Below, in pieces: positions 36,901-49,203 of a DNA stretch of 64,000 bases. The notes below the pieces were generated by a model that made no database searches, was not told where the DNA came from, and saw nothing but the letters and a program-made list of their open reading frames with translations. How positions within the stretch are numbered: the first letter of the stretch is position 1; every line of letters begins with the position of its first letter. Source of the DNA: Brachionus rotundiformis (Eukaryota; Rotifera; Eurotatoria; Ploima; Brachionidae). The position numbers were made by a program, and so were the translations under genes. The stretch spans positions 2,456,897 through 2,520,896 of the forward strand of contig JAESIW010000138.1 in the NCBI GenBank assembly GCA_016802295.1, written 5' to 3'.

Positions 36901-39900
36901 AATAAATTTAAGTAACCCAACGTTGTTCAAGTAATTAAGAAAAAATCCTACCTTCTCTTTTCCAATTGTCCAAAGTTTTATTGCCAGTCTTTTCATCAAT
37001 CATTTCATGCTCTAGCAACTCAAACTCTTCATCATTATTAATTGGTATTTCAAATCTATCCAGATCAATGCTGTTCGATGTGCCTTTCACATTCAAGTTA
37101 TTGGTAATCTCTTTTTTAATACTTGGATGAAAAACAATAAAGCCATTATTGTCCAACATAATTATGTAAATACCAACTCCCATTTGATACTTTGGGCTTA
37201 CTTTGCTAATCAACTTGAGTACTGGCACATCCACACCAACCACCCCTAGTAGGACGTCCTGGTTCCTGATGATGTCATTAGTTTTTTTTAAAATTTCGAT
37301 GTCTTGGGCTTCTTTCTCCTCGGCGTCCTCGTCCTCTAGCTCTTCTATTTCCTCTGCGGTGGTCTTTGGAAACTCATTATCAGGTTGATCAACTCCACCA
37401 TCTTCATATTCATAATAATAATAATAATAATAATCCGAACTGTAATAGGGGTTGTCAACAATCTGTAACTTGGTAGTTGTGGATTCCTTCTCAAGTAGAC
37501 TTCTAAAGTAGTCATCGTCTCTTTGGATTAGGTCTGTTTTGGAAAGAAGGGAATTTTTTGTCTTAAAAGCCGGTCTTGCCACGGCTATTTTGAGCTCTTT
37601 GTCCAAATGTCCGATAAAAACATTGCTCCATGTAGTCTCGTGACGCCCTGTCAGCGCCATTGGCCTACTCAAAACTGGAATGTATTCGTGTACGTGCTCG
37701 TTAATGTCCGCCAATGTAGCTACGTGAAAGTAATGACCATCGTTTGCACATGCCATCCATTCCAGATGACGCGAATCGGTCATCTCTCGACCGATCAAAT
37801 ACGTGAAAACTCTCACTTTCCTGCCATTTTCCCAATTGTATTTGCGAAATACCTGCTCACCATTCTCGCTAACTCCATCTGTTAATAGCATTATTACCTT
37901 GTTGCAGCCACAGGTGTCAGAATTGAGGTCTTTGCTAAGCAAAAGCTCAAAAGACTTGGTCAGACCTTTTACCACATCGGCTATATCGCTTGTATTTTTA
38001 AAATTTTTTAAGCGGTCAATGAACAATTTTTTGTTGGTACGACCAGCTTGAATGAAACGATTGCTGAATTGGGTCTCGTTGGCTTTGTCCATTAGAAATT
38101 TGACCTTAATTAATTTTTTTAAAAATTATTATTTAAATTGATCTTATTTTTAGAAATAAATTTTCTATTTAATTTAATAAATTTTTTTTATGATTTAATT
38201 AAAAAGCTGTTTATTCTAAGCTTACACCTAAATTAAAAAATTTATCTTTTAATTTTTCTAAGAATAATTAAAGATTATCGATAAGTAAAAAAATCAATAA
38301 TTGATTACACTTTGTTAAATTTATTTTCTAATTATTAACTAGAAATTATTTATTTTTTTTTTCTCATTTTCTACAAGTCCAGCATTAACTTTTGGGATTA
38401 CTTCGGATTCTGATAAATTATTAAAAACTTGACCACTGTTATTATTTTCTTCCATTTTAAAATTAGATAAAAATATAATAGATATCAATTTATTCTATGT
38501 AAAAAATTATTCAAACAATTAAATTAAAAAATCTGTAAATTTAAATCTCTTAAACAAAATATACAAACTCACTTACTAACTTATAAAAATTATTTTTTTA
38601 ATTTAAAAATTAAAAAAAAAAAATTTATTTTTATCTATTTGATTTAAATTGACCCACCTCGTCTGAAAAGAGAAGAATATTAAAAAAGTCATTGTCACTT
38701 AGGGTGTCCATGATGCCTTCGATGAGCTTTTTGGCAATTTCAAACTTTAGACCAGTCATTGAGCCACTCACGTCCAGCAGAATGAGCACGTCTTTGGGAG
38801 ACGCACTCGCCATAATGTACCACGATTGCAGTCTACAATCGAAAAAGTCTTCGTAAATAGGCACGTTCCAGTAGGCTCCCGGGAACCTACGGAACAAACC
38901 ATTTGAACTGCAAAAATATTGCCAAAAAATTTCATTGTCTTGGTCATAGTTTTTCTTAAAATGCTGGTCAAATTCTTCAGTCCAGTATGCTGTCATGTTA
39001 ATGTCCAAATCCTGTCTGTACACATTGGTTGGCACATGTATAGTGGAACGATTGCGGTTAATGCCTTTCTTGAATGCCTTAAAGTTCTCATCATATGTTC
39101 GATTAATGCAGCTAACATTCCAGAATGGTATTCCTCCTTTGAGAGCATATTCCATAGCCGTGTAGTCATAAGTGTCCAAATCGTTGTTTTTTTCAATGTA
39201 ATCATAGTAGTAGTCGCTGACTGGAGACTTCGTTGTAGTGGTTGTTGCTTTGGTGGTTGTTTGATTCTTGGGACGCCTAAATACACCAGGTTTTCTAATC
39301 CTTCCCTTTCGTACCACATTTTTCATGTTCGGCGACTGCCTTTTTCGCACAACATGACCATGAGCAACTCCTGACATTGGACACTGGGTGCTTGTATTGT
39401 GCACATATCTTTTCACTTGACCAAATCGATTTGGTGAATAGTCGAACACAATCTCGTCGTCAATCAAATCTACCAGGTCCAACTCGTCATCTAGTTTGGC
39501 ATTATGTCTTTTTCTGAAGCCTTTGCTCTCAACCAAACTCGATTTGTTCATTTTTTGCTTCATTCTTTGCTTCTTGGTCACATTTGTCGGCACTGCACTT
39601 GTTTCACCAATCATTTCAGTTGTTTCCAACAATTCTCCTGTCTCTTCTGAACTTGGTTCTTTAATATCACAGAAAGTCTTGGGATTTTTGGCATCATAGT
39701 AAACATAACTAGCCGATTCTTTCACTCTACTCGGCTCATTACGGTACTCGTCGAATGTTTTTTCTACCATGTCTGTCAAATTTTTTACAATTAAAGTCTT
39801 GTGGTGCAGCACTTGGCTAATAGTCTGTGATATGTTGATGATCATTTCGGTAAAGTTTATCCAAGCAAATTTGGCATCTTTTCTCAGCTGGACGTTGTAG

Positions 39901-40307
39901 GTGGCATTTAGGAGCTTGAAACCGGAATAGTTTAAACTGAGCTCAAAAAGCTCGGTGGACTTTGAGTCGATCCAGTTTTTGAACATGTCCGCATGGGTCT
40001 GATTGAGCGACTCGCTGGAATAGTTGAACGGCTTGGGAACAGAGGCCGTCGGGGACATAAAATTAGGTGTTTGCTTGCTTGTGGTAGGTTTTGCTGTTGC
40101 TTTGGTCGTGGTTGACAGGGTCTTGCGCAGCAGTCCGCGCTTGGTTGTTCGATGCGGCGCTCCGTTCCTTTCCGGCTCTGGATTAAAGTCGGCCAGCATC
40201 ACGGCCACCATGGATAACAATATTAGCTTTATGCACACAATGATAATGTGTTTTTTTTTAAACTTGTTAAAATATTTTAAACATTTTGTCACAAAAATAC
40301 ACTTCAT
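33997..40307 (-). CDS. CACNA2D: Voltage-gated calcium channel alpha2/delta subunit, copy A
   Basis: Tandem paralogue of copy B, same strand and domain order. Three exons: 38658-40307, 36952-38104 and 33997-35903; about 1569 residues. I start at ATG 40307, since the longer open frame begins with TTG. The N-terminus is a Lys-rich stretch plus hydrophobic signal anchor (HIIIVCIKLILLSMVAVMLA). The MIDAS motif LILLDVSGSMTG lies about 39 residues before the first intron, which interrupts the VWA domain after LLFSDE and is absent from copy B. The second intron matches the copy B intron exactly (EG|GLRVIRRRTEYVYTSVD). A Tyr run (DYYYYYYYEYED) comes from an AT-rich triplet repeat at about 37405-37436. 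The C-terminus ends in a hydrophobic stretch (ITLIQLVCLFVYLIFA), likely GPI anchor or TM. Confidence 0.93.
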
Positions 40308-42945
40308 GATGATATCAGTATAAAACAAGTGGCACTAGTCAATTTGGACACCATTGCCAGCAAGATTTAGAACCATAGTCATTTTGCCTAAATTCTAATA
40401 CATTCTCTACACATAAGAAATAATATTATTTTTATTTATTATTTTTATTTATAAAAAAAAAGAGGAATTAAATAAATAAAATTTATTAAAATTTTATTAA
40501 TATCACAGAATTTGTGTTTGCTTTGGATAATAAAAATCGATTCTTAGCGTGCCAATTCCCCAACTACCAGTCCTAAATTTTATTTAGATACAAATCAAGC
40601 TGACTAAATTATTCTTAATTAGAAAACCGAAAAAAAAATAAAAAATAAAAAATTCATATTTGTCTGGCAAAATATGACCAAACTTTAATTACACAAAAGA
40701 TTGGAAATTCGCATGAGTTGACAACATTTTAAATCTATTATGTCAAACGAAATTCCATCCGAGTAAAAGCATTAAAATCAATAAAACCCAACAATTACAC
40801 AATACGTGTCGAAGGGCTGAAAAAGCTGGAAAAATGGTCACTTGGTAAAATGAAAAAAAACAACAATTTTTTTTTTAATTAAAGCTTTCTTAATTTTGAC
40901 AAAGACATAATTTTAATAATTCCCTACCACTTATAATCTATGTGTATACAATTATTGGATTTTGTTGGTTTTCCGTTCTGAAAAGTCAGATTAGAATTTT
41001 CCTAATGAGTCTATAGAACCAGTGAAAGCAAAAGAAGTGAAAAATAAGCTTATAAAAATAATAATTTATTGATAAATTGGAGCATGAGGGTTCTAGTCTG
41101 ATACAATAAATGCAAAATTTAGTAATAATTTATTTTAATTTGGAAACTGATCTTGAAATCAATTGCTGCAAAAAATTCTCTCAATTTTCATTACTGGCAC
41201 GAAACCTCTCAAGTCTTGCATCAGCTTAAAAGCTAAACTAATTATTTTTCAGCATAATAATACTCTTTTTAATACAAATAAAAAAAAAAAATTTTATCAT
41301 TTATTCTTAAATCTTGTATGCCGTAGATGGATTCAACTACGGCTATATCCAAACTGGATTTTTTATTATTCTAATTATATTTATATATATTTTAATATTT
41401 TGAAAGAAAATCGATATCATGTATTTGGGCCTAACATCTTGAAGAAAATCTGTTCATAGATGGTCTTGTGATGAATACAATTTAATTAAGCCATTAGTGC
41501 TATTGGTATCTATTGACGGACTCTTGATTTAGAAAAATTATCATTTTTGCCTGTTTTTTTTTAATATTATTTAAAAAAATTATTCTTTTCTTAATTACGA
41601 AATTAAGTTGGTTTGAGAGATTAATTGCAAATTTTTTATGTCATTTAATTTTCAAGTTTTCCTTGAGGAAAATAGCGTGAGAGAGCCCGAGTCGATTTAT
41701 TAATAGGAATTATTATAATCAATTTTAGACTGAGTAAACAGGATATCAGGCTTTTTTTTTAATTTAAAATTATTTTATAATATTTGTTCTCACTATCACA
41801 CTTTAGAATTTTATTTTGGAAAAAAAACATTAAACCATAAAATTAAGATAAAATAATAAAATTTATTTTCTTAATTTATTGACAATCGATTTGCTTTAAA
41901 ATAATAAAAATGCTCCTGGATGTTGGTTCAGTACTTGATTGCCAAGCTAAACATTTATATGTGTCTAGTATATGTGCAGTGTTATTTTTTTAATTACAAT
42001 GCTTCTCGATCGAGAACTTTTAATTTTATTAATTGACATAAATTAAAAATTGTTTTTAGATGAAATTATTAAAAAATCAATTTTGTTCTTAATTTAGCTT
42101 GAGACAAAAATTTTCCAAATTAATGTATTTTAGTTAAAAACTACTAATGAGACTAGAACAAAATTACCCTATTCCCCAAATCTCCTAAAAGCTAATACTT
42201 TTCTAATTACTATTTAAATTACTAATTAATAATGGATATTTGACAATTTATAGATAAATCAAACTTATATAAAAAAATTACGACAATTCGAATTGATAAA
42301 ATATATTTGAATTAAATTTCATACTTTATGAAACAAGAGCACCTTTCGTAGAGGCCAAGTCGCTTAGATATTAGAAAAATAAACTACTAAATGAGTAAAT
42401 GATCTTATTAAAAATTCACAATTTAAAAATAACTTAATAATTAAACTTATTACCAAGAAAAAAAATTATTCATTTCAAAGATAATTCTCTCAATTCTTGA
42501 GACAATATTCACAAATATCGAGTAATAAACTGCTGAATAAATATCTAAATTTACTAATTTGGGTTAAAATTAAATTATTGAAAAATAAAGTAAACAAAAA
42601 ATTGATGCATGATTCAAAATTTTTTGTTTTTTATTCTTTAAAACTTCAAAAATATTTAAGTTAAAATTGTCAGATGATAATTTTATCAATAGAATTACTT
42701 TACTTTTCTTAACAATTATATTAAATTAAAAGTTTGAAGTCGTATATGTAATTAGAAATATCTTAGCAGGATAAAAAAATGGCATATAATTATTACCTAT
42801 GTTATTTTCATGCTGTAAAAGAACAAAATTACTGAAATTTGGAATAATTTTAACTATTGATAATTTAATAAAAAAAGAGCAAAATATGTAAATTGATGTA
42901 AAAATAAAACAAAAAAAAAAACAAAAATTATTTTTTTAAAAAAAC
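40308..42945. other. Intergenic, upstream of alpha2/delta copy A
   Basis: AT-rich. The open frame at 41163-41459 is low-complexity Lys/Ile/Tyr/Asn-rich and is probably chance. A perfect 7-bp stem (GCCGTAG at 41320-41326 with CTACGGC at 41337-41343) stands out but has no assigned role. Confidence 0.5.
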
Positions 42946-43203
42946 AATTAATTCCTGTCTCTTTATTTTTGATCCAGCCGGTCTACCGCGTTTTCGCTTT
43001 GCTACCGAATTACTGTTTCTTTCTTCTTCTACACATTTTTTTTGTAGCATGTTGCTCATGTAGTCAGACTCTTCAACGCTGCTAATACCGTAGTCTTTAA
43101 TGACTTTAATTTTGTTAAGCTGATGAATTAAAGCATTAGTTGAAGATTTTGGGCGAGCAGGACGACGCTTTCTTTCAGTGGGATGTTCATTGCGTTCTCC
43201 TTA
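42946..43203 (-). pseudogene. Basic AT-hook-like ORF fragment, possibly transposon-derived
   Basis: On minus, an open frame follows an in-frame TAA and a possible acceptor (TTTAAG|GAGAAC). It encodes ERNEHPTERKRRPARPKSS, a middle part with NKIKVIKDYGISSVEESDYM, and ends KRKRGRPAGSKIKR. Two RPxRPK/KRGRPAGSK clusters resemble AT-hooks and the basic ends of some transposon-encoded proteins. There is no start codon and no sensible stop, so I call it a fragment. A foldback element lies 330 bases away. Alternatively it is an exon of an unseen gene. Confidence 0.35.
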
Positions 43204-43533
43204 AAGTTCCAAAGTTCTAAAAGGATAAAAATAATTTTTTTTTAAATAATTATCTAGATAAGATTCGCCAGCTCAAGCGGGAGCTGATAGCAGTATATGC
43301 GATTAATTAATCAAAACTTTCATAATTCGCGAAATTAATAATGAGTTTTTTTTTTAATTCAGGATCTTTTATCTTCGATCTTTGCTTCGATGGCAAATAG
43401 CATAAATAAGAAAATGAGAATAATTAAAGAATTAATTCATACATTTTAATATTCAAATATTTATTTAAAAAATTTAAGATTCATTTTATTATTTATTTGT
43501 AAGAATGAAATATTATAGAATTAGTATTATATA

Positions 43534-43890
43534 GGGGCTGTGAAGTTCTTTTCAATTCGATCGTTTCAATTCAGAAAAATTTGAATAACTTTTTTACTAT
43601 AAGGAATAATTTAGTTCTATAAACTGCTTAATGTTTAAGCAACTTTGCTTAATATGAAAATATATGTCTGCAAAAACTCTGCAAAGTGAGTGCACAATTG
43701 ATTTGAATACTTTTTAATGGCGTGCAAAATGCATAAAATTGCAGAGTATTTTGCAGACTTATTTTACTGAATTAAGCAAATTTGCTTACAATTGAGCATT
43801 TTATGGAACTAAATTATCTCTTTCAGTAAAATAGTTATTCAAGTTTTTCTGAATTGAAATGATCGAATTGAAACCAACTTCACAACCCCC
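43534..43890. mobile_element. Foldback/MITE-like element
   Basis: The 357-base segment is almost one imperfect palindrome. The left end GGGGCTGTGAAGTTCTTTTC pairs with the right end, whose reverse complement reads GGGGGTTGTGAAGTTGGTTT; pairing continues about 160 bases into each arm with a short central loop. No coding capacity. Target-site duplication is not clear. Family unknown; long inverted arms with terminal G/C runs suit a non-autonomous DNA transposon. Confidence 0.82.
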
Positions 43891-44505
43891 AACTTATGAG
43901 GAAGTTGAACGTCTGCAAACAGCTTTTTAGAGTAGTACCTTTCTTAGTTTGTACCAATTATCTTCGAGTTAATTTAAACCATTAAACTCTTTTTTTGATG
44001 CCATTTAAGTCATTTAATGTTGCTAATTTTTATTTTCACAAAATAAACAATATTTTTTTTGCAAGAATCTACAGGTTCTAGTAATAAAAATTGTTGTCTA
44101 CTAGCTCCATATGGCTATTTGAGTTGTTATTATTCTTAGCTTTGTCTTAAAATTGGTTGCTCTTTTTAATTTTATTAGTTCCTTTGACCATTTGATAAAG
44201 AATTTTCTACAAATTTATTAATATAAATTTTATTTAAAAAAAAAATAAATTCTTATTAAACAGTATTTTAAATTATTAAGAAAAGTAACAAAATTTAAAT
44301 TTAAAAATATTTTTAAGCTAAATAATTCAAATAAAAATTCAGATCTAAATCGAAAAGTCTAACTTTTCAAATAAATACAAATGCAGTTTTAAAGAAAATT
44401 TACTTTTATAACATTACACATAGAAATTAACTAAAAGAATAGACACTATATTATTAAATACACAAAATTTAACTGTTCGGCTGGACCACTTGTCTTATTG
44501 GTACT
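43891..44505. other. Spacer 3' of LRCH
   Basis: AT-rich sequence containing the LRCH 3' UTR (minus). Nothing else recognised. Confidence 0.5.
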
Positions 44506-47500
44506 TTAGACTGCAGTCTGTTGCTGGCCGTGTTGGGTTGATTGAATTGAGTTCGCATGGTTCATTATACTTCCAATTGTGTTTGGTCTACTATTTTGGT
44601 TATATATCAGACTTTCTTGGTGTATTTGTTGATGCTGCTGCAAGAATTGGTTATAGCCTACTAACAAAATAACTGTTCTTGCTACTCTAGACGTATTTTT
44701 AGCTTCTATTAAATCATGAGCACAACACAAATCGTTCTATAAAAATAACATAAAATTAAAAATACAAATACTAAACCAATTATTCTAGATATATGGCTAA
44801 AATTTAGACCGAGATTAAAGAATCCAATTTAAACGCGAAAACTAAATTTAAAACAAATATCACTAAACAAAAATTAGCTATTATATGATCTAAAAGTTTA
44901 TTAGATTTGTGATTTTTTTGGTCAGAATAAATAGTCCTAAAGCATTTGGCACACTTTAGTTCGATGCATCTTCCTCTATCAAAGCATTTATTTATGTTTG
45001 AGAGTGAATTGGATCTTATTGGTTTTATCTGTTTGGCAAATATTTTGCTTTGTGAGAATGTCTCTTGACTTGGTCGACTTGCTTGGACACTAATCATGCG
45101 GTGCAATTTAGACAATAAATTAGCAAGCTTTTTTATGGACTTAGATGAGTACGATGTGGACATCAGGTCCGTATATGTAGTTATTTCCTTCTATTTTAAT
45201 AAAATATAAGAATATTTTGTCTTTTTTTGATAAAAAAACACATAACTACACACATAAGAATTTTAGCCATTTAGATCTTTAAAAAACTAGTTACCTCTGG
45301 AAGACCAATTCTTCGGCATGCGTCAATAAAATTTTCTACATTTTTCCTACATTTTGCCAGAGACAATTTTGGCTTTAAAATGTATAAAATTTAGCTAAAA
45401 AGAATTTTTTTTAATTAAATTACCATAGCTAAAGATGGAACGTGTATGATTTGTACAGCTCTTGGAAATATTTGATTAATCAAGTGACAGAGGACAACTC
45501 CGTCTGAAAGCGCTACGCCCAATTCATCTACATTGTTCGGTAATTGAATCTTAAGCCTTTGTTCAATGGTCTTTTTCAGCATTTCGATTTGCTTGTGTTC
45601 TTCCTGAATGTGCAGCAAGTGTCGCCTCATTGTAAATGCCGAGTTTAATGATTCATTATTATCTGCATCGTTCTGCACATCTTCTCTCGGCACCCAAACT
45701 TGTTGCTGATGTTGGCTATACATAACTGAATTGTATTTATCTTCATCCGATTCTATTTGGAAATATTTTTCGTTTTGACTTTCTACTATAAAAGAGTTGG
45801 GTATTTCGTCTTGACAAGATGATTCCGTATAATTGTTTAAAATATATGATTTATTGTTCATTTTGTTACATTCATTTACTTTTTTATATTTATTACAATC
45901 AATTAAACTTTAAATATTAGAAAAATTAGTGATAATTAAAATACGTGGATTATGGGATTTAAAATAACTTACATATTTTTTTGAGGTAAATTATTACTAT
46001 TATTTGTATTAGATAGGACATCATAATCATTTGTTGATCTTTGGTTTAATACGGAGTTGATGCTCATTTTATTTGACTTGCTGTGCCAAACTGGTTGCTT
46101 ATACGAGTCATTTTCTTGTTTTGTTTGATGACAATGGTTCATTCCTTCTTCATCATTGGCAATTATAAGTTGATTTTCTGAATTGGAAATTGTAGCTCGG
46201 TTTATTTTTACAAAATTTTGTTGATACGGAGCCGATTTTAAAGATATAAGCTCATGTATTGAAACTATTTTTGAATTTGTAGTATCAGGTATTTTATGAG
46301 TTTTGATAGATGATTTATTTGGCATTAGTAAGCCTGTGCCGGACACTGACGAAGAACAAGAGGATGATGAAGACTTGGTCGATGATGGTGATGAAGTTAT
46401 TTGTCCTTCGGTCAAATCGCCCGTCTCTAAATCAGTTCTGATATTCTGTGAATAGAAAATTTATTTTTAAATTTAAACATTTTATACTTTTTAGTAAAAT
46501 TACTTGATTTATATTTAGAATTTGAAAATTATCTACTATGTATTGATTATTGTTTGGAGTGGTCGTCGTTGAGGTAGTTGAATTAGCCTGATTAGAGGAT
46601 AAATCAATAAGAGATTGCTTTGCAGTCTTGGGATTGGAATTAAATAAGGGAGTTGACATTTGGGATGTTAGAGAAGAAGATGAAACAGAGGATGAGGATG
46701 AAGTGGACGAGCTAGATACAGTGGACATGGACGAGGACGGAACCGAGGATGAGCTGAATTTTTTGGTTAAACTATTCCGGACCATTAGTCCAAAGCCTGC
46801 TGTACAGCTTAGCCGCTGATTATGAGTGCTCAGGTTATAATTAAAATTATTGAATTGTGAATTTATCTCATATTCGGTGAGGATTCCTCGTTTTTTCTCT
46901 TCTTTAATTGCCTCATTCAAAAGATATTTCATGATGTGGAGCAGTCCTTTGGTGCAAACATGTGCCGGTGGAACTTCAAGAGGATTATGGTCAACTACTA
47001 GATCTATGAGTGTAACCATTTCCCGGAAACACAAAGGAAGTTTGTTCAATCTATTGGCTGAACAATCAAAACTAACCAGCTTTAAATGGCATATTTCTTT
47101 GGGAAGTTCGACCAAAAGGTTACGTCTAACATTAAGAGATCTTAATGAGCTCATTTCGCCAATCTGAACAGGTAAATGTGTTATTTCATTACAACTGACA
47201 TCCTTTTATTAAAATAGAAATTTAACTAAATTTATTTTATTAGATTTTTTTGATTAGTACCAATTGAATAAGTCGATCAAGCCGACCTATTTCTTCTGGT
47301 AACGAAACTAGTTTGTTGTTGTTTATGGTAAGCACTTCCAAGCATGATAAATTACATAAACAAGACGGAATATAAGTTAAGTTGTTTGAATTTAAGTCGA
47401 GATATTTTAAACATTTTAGTTGATAGACGCCAATTTCGGGTATTGTTCTGATTAGATTTGAATAAAGTGTCAATTTTTCCAATGAGTCAAATGAACACAA

Positions 47501-49203
47501 TTCTTTAGGAAACTCGGTGAGATGGTTTTTTGACAAATCTTTTTTTAAAAAGTAGATAAAATAAATTCAAATTTTAAAAAATATTATCTAAATAAGTCAT
47601 TATAGTAAATTATTCCAAATTTTATCAGTAATTATATCAACATTGAATCATATACAGAGAGATAGTATAAATTTTCAAGTTTTAAAGATCGAAATTTTAA
47701 AATATACTTTTATACTAAAAATTGAAGGCTAGTGAATAGTAAATAAATATACCATTACCAAAGGCTTTGAATAAATAAAAATAAACTTATAATTTTAGGT
47801 GGGCTTTTTTTCCTGTCTACTCATGACAGGCTTTTAAAGAAAGCTCATCTAATTGACAGAGAAAAATAAAATTGCCTCATTTTTTTATGCCCAAAATGTT
47901 TTCTTGGTGTACCATACTATTCTAATACCATTTTTTTTTATTTGATTTTTATTTTGTTTTTTACTGTAAAAAGTTTAATTTTAATAAAGAGAGATTTTAA
48001 ACCTTAAAAAAAGGCTTTATTTTTAATAGAATGAACTAAATCCTTTACTATTAAGTATGTATGGTATTTTTGTCTAAAAATGTTAAAATGAGAATACATT
48101 TTAGTTGTTTATTGAAAAATTCTGTAAAAATAAAAAAACGATTCTATCGTCTGTTTGTTTTTTTGAAAGATAATTAAAAAGCATTGAAATTTGTACTCAT
48201 TATTTATATGTAATCAAAATTTTAAATAATAATGTAAATTAAAAATTGTCTTTTATTAATATAAAATTATTTAGCGTATCAGCAAAGACTTTCAAAAGCA
48301 AAAGGAGTATTTTCCAGACTCGAGACAGTGTGAAAATTTAATTACTTTAGAGAGGGGGCAAAAACAATGAAATATGGAAGGGAATGATGGAGAGTGGATG
48401 AGCTGGATAGAAAAAGCTTAACAGCTTTCATACTAGTAGCCAAAGAAGCATTCTTGGGATACACTGTTCTGAAACATTGTCAAACGATGAACTACATAGA
48501 AGAACCAAGAGCCATTAAGTCAAATCCGCCTAGAGAAAGTGGATAGCTGATCGGGAAAACCATACTTCAGCAATTCTTAAAGCGCGTAGAAATCAATGCT
48601 CTACATGGAGCATATAAGGAAATTAAAAAAGAATATTGTGGCTTGGACATGTACTTAGAATGAAAAATATACGAATACCAAATATAGCTTTTGAATGGAC
48701 ACCGCAAGGACGAAGAAAGGTACGATGACCAAAAGCACTATAACAAATTAGGAATTAAAGATTGTAAATCCCTTTTAATTAAATGAAAAATTACATATCA
48801 TGAATTTAAATTGAGTTTTTAGAAAAATTTATTTTTAATTTTATTTTTGTTATCCGTTGTTAATTAGAAATATTTGAGAGAAAAACTAGCAGAAATAATG
48901 AACATCCTTATCTCATTCAAAATTCAAATTGAACATACCTGCAGATATTGTATCGCTTAGATCAAAACTAGAGGCCAATTTAGATGGATATTCGGTCAAA
49001 TTTCTGCCATTGAGGCTCAGATCTCCGGTCTGACTTGCTTCATCGAGTAGACGTTGAACTATTTTGACAGCCGTTCTGTTAAAAATTTGTTTTGAAGTAG
49101 AGGTAGTTGAGACAAGTGTACTCTGATTTGGCGCACTAAACGATAGGCTATTTGGCAAATTTGGACTATTTGCATTGTTCGTTAAAGCACCGGTTAACGA
49201 CAT
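44506..49203 (-). CDS. LRCH: LRCH: leucine-rich repeats plus calponin-homology domain protein
   Basis: Cortical scaffold protein; LRCH proteins bind DOCK-family regulators and the cytoskeleton. Minus exons: 48939-49203, 47261-47538, 46504-47202, 45973-46445, 45424-45907, 45295-45372, and last exon 44506-44736; 835 residues. Exon 1 carries LLDEASQTGDLSLNGRNLTE. Exons 2-3 hold the LRRs (LEVLTINNNKLVSLPEEIGR, LRSLNVRRNLLVELPKEI, NPLEVPPAHVCTKGLLHIMK). A Ser/Asn-rich linker follows, then a CH domain (EMLKKTIEQRLKIQLPNN, LSDGVVLCHLINQIFPRAV, IHVPSLAMPKLSLAKCRKNV), completed by NDLCCAHDLIEAKNTSRVAR in the final exon. All phases fit. An alternative last exon at 44804-45190 is listed separately. Intron 1 (about 1.4 kb) contains a LINE relic. 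Confidence 0.93.
44804..45190 (-). CDS. LRCH: Alternative last exon of LRCH with a membrane segment
   Basis: After acceptor AAAATAG|AAGGAA (phase 0, the same phase as the other last exon), 128 codons run to a stop at 44804-44806. The segment begins KEITTYTDLMSTSYSSKSIK, has a basic Cys-containing middle (CIELKCAKCFRTIY) and ends with a hydrophobic stretch IIANFCLVIFVLNLVFAF near the terminus. Used instead of 44506-44736 it would give 887 residues, drop the last CH helix and add a C-terminal anchor. Vertebrate LRCH4 and some LRCH3 forms also end in a membrane segment, which supports a real exon, though there the CH domain stays whole. Confidence 0.6.
   Translation of the reverse strand, partial: KEITTYTDLMSTSYSSKSIKKLANLLSKLHRMISVQASRPSQETFSQSKIFAKQIKPIRSNSLSNINKCFDRGRCIELKCAKCFRTIYSDQKNHKSNKLLDHIIANFCLVIFVLNLVFAFKLDSLISV
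48290..48745 (+). mobile_element. Decayed LINE fragment in LRCH intron 1
   Basis: Plus-strand reading (with several stops and frame changes) gives the typical C-terminal block of LINE reverse transcriptases: KRILWLGHVLRMKNIRIPNI, then EWTPQGRRKV, followed by PKA (consensus WxGHVLRM...RIPxxALxWxPxGxRxxGRPKxTW). Antisense to the host gene. Too decayed for a clade call. Confidence 0.75.

Noticed and set aside
40308..40328. Longer N-terminus for alpha2/delta copy A starting at 40328
   Set aside because: That start is TTG; the in-frame ATG at 40307 is preferred.
41163..41459. 98-codon plus ORF
   Set aside because: Low-complexity Lys/Ile/Tyr composition typical of chance frames in AT-rich DNA.
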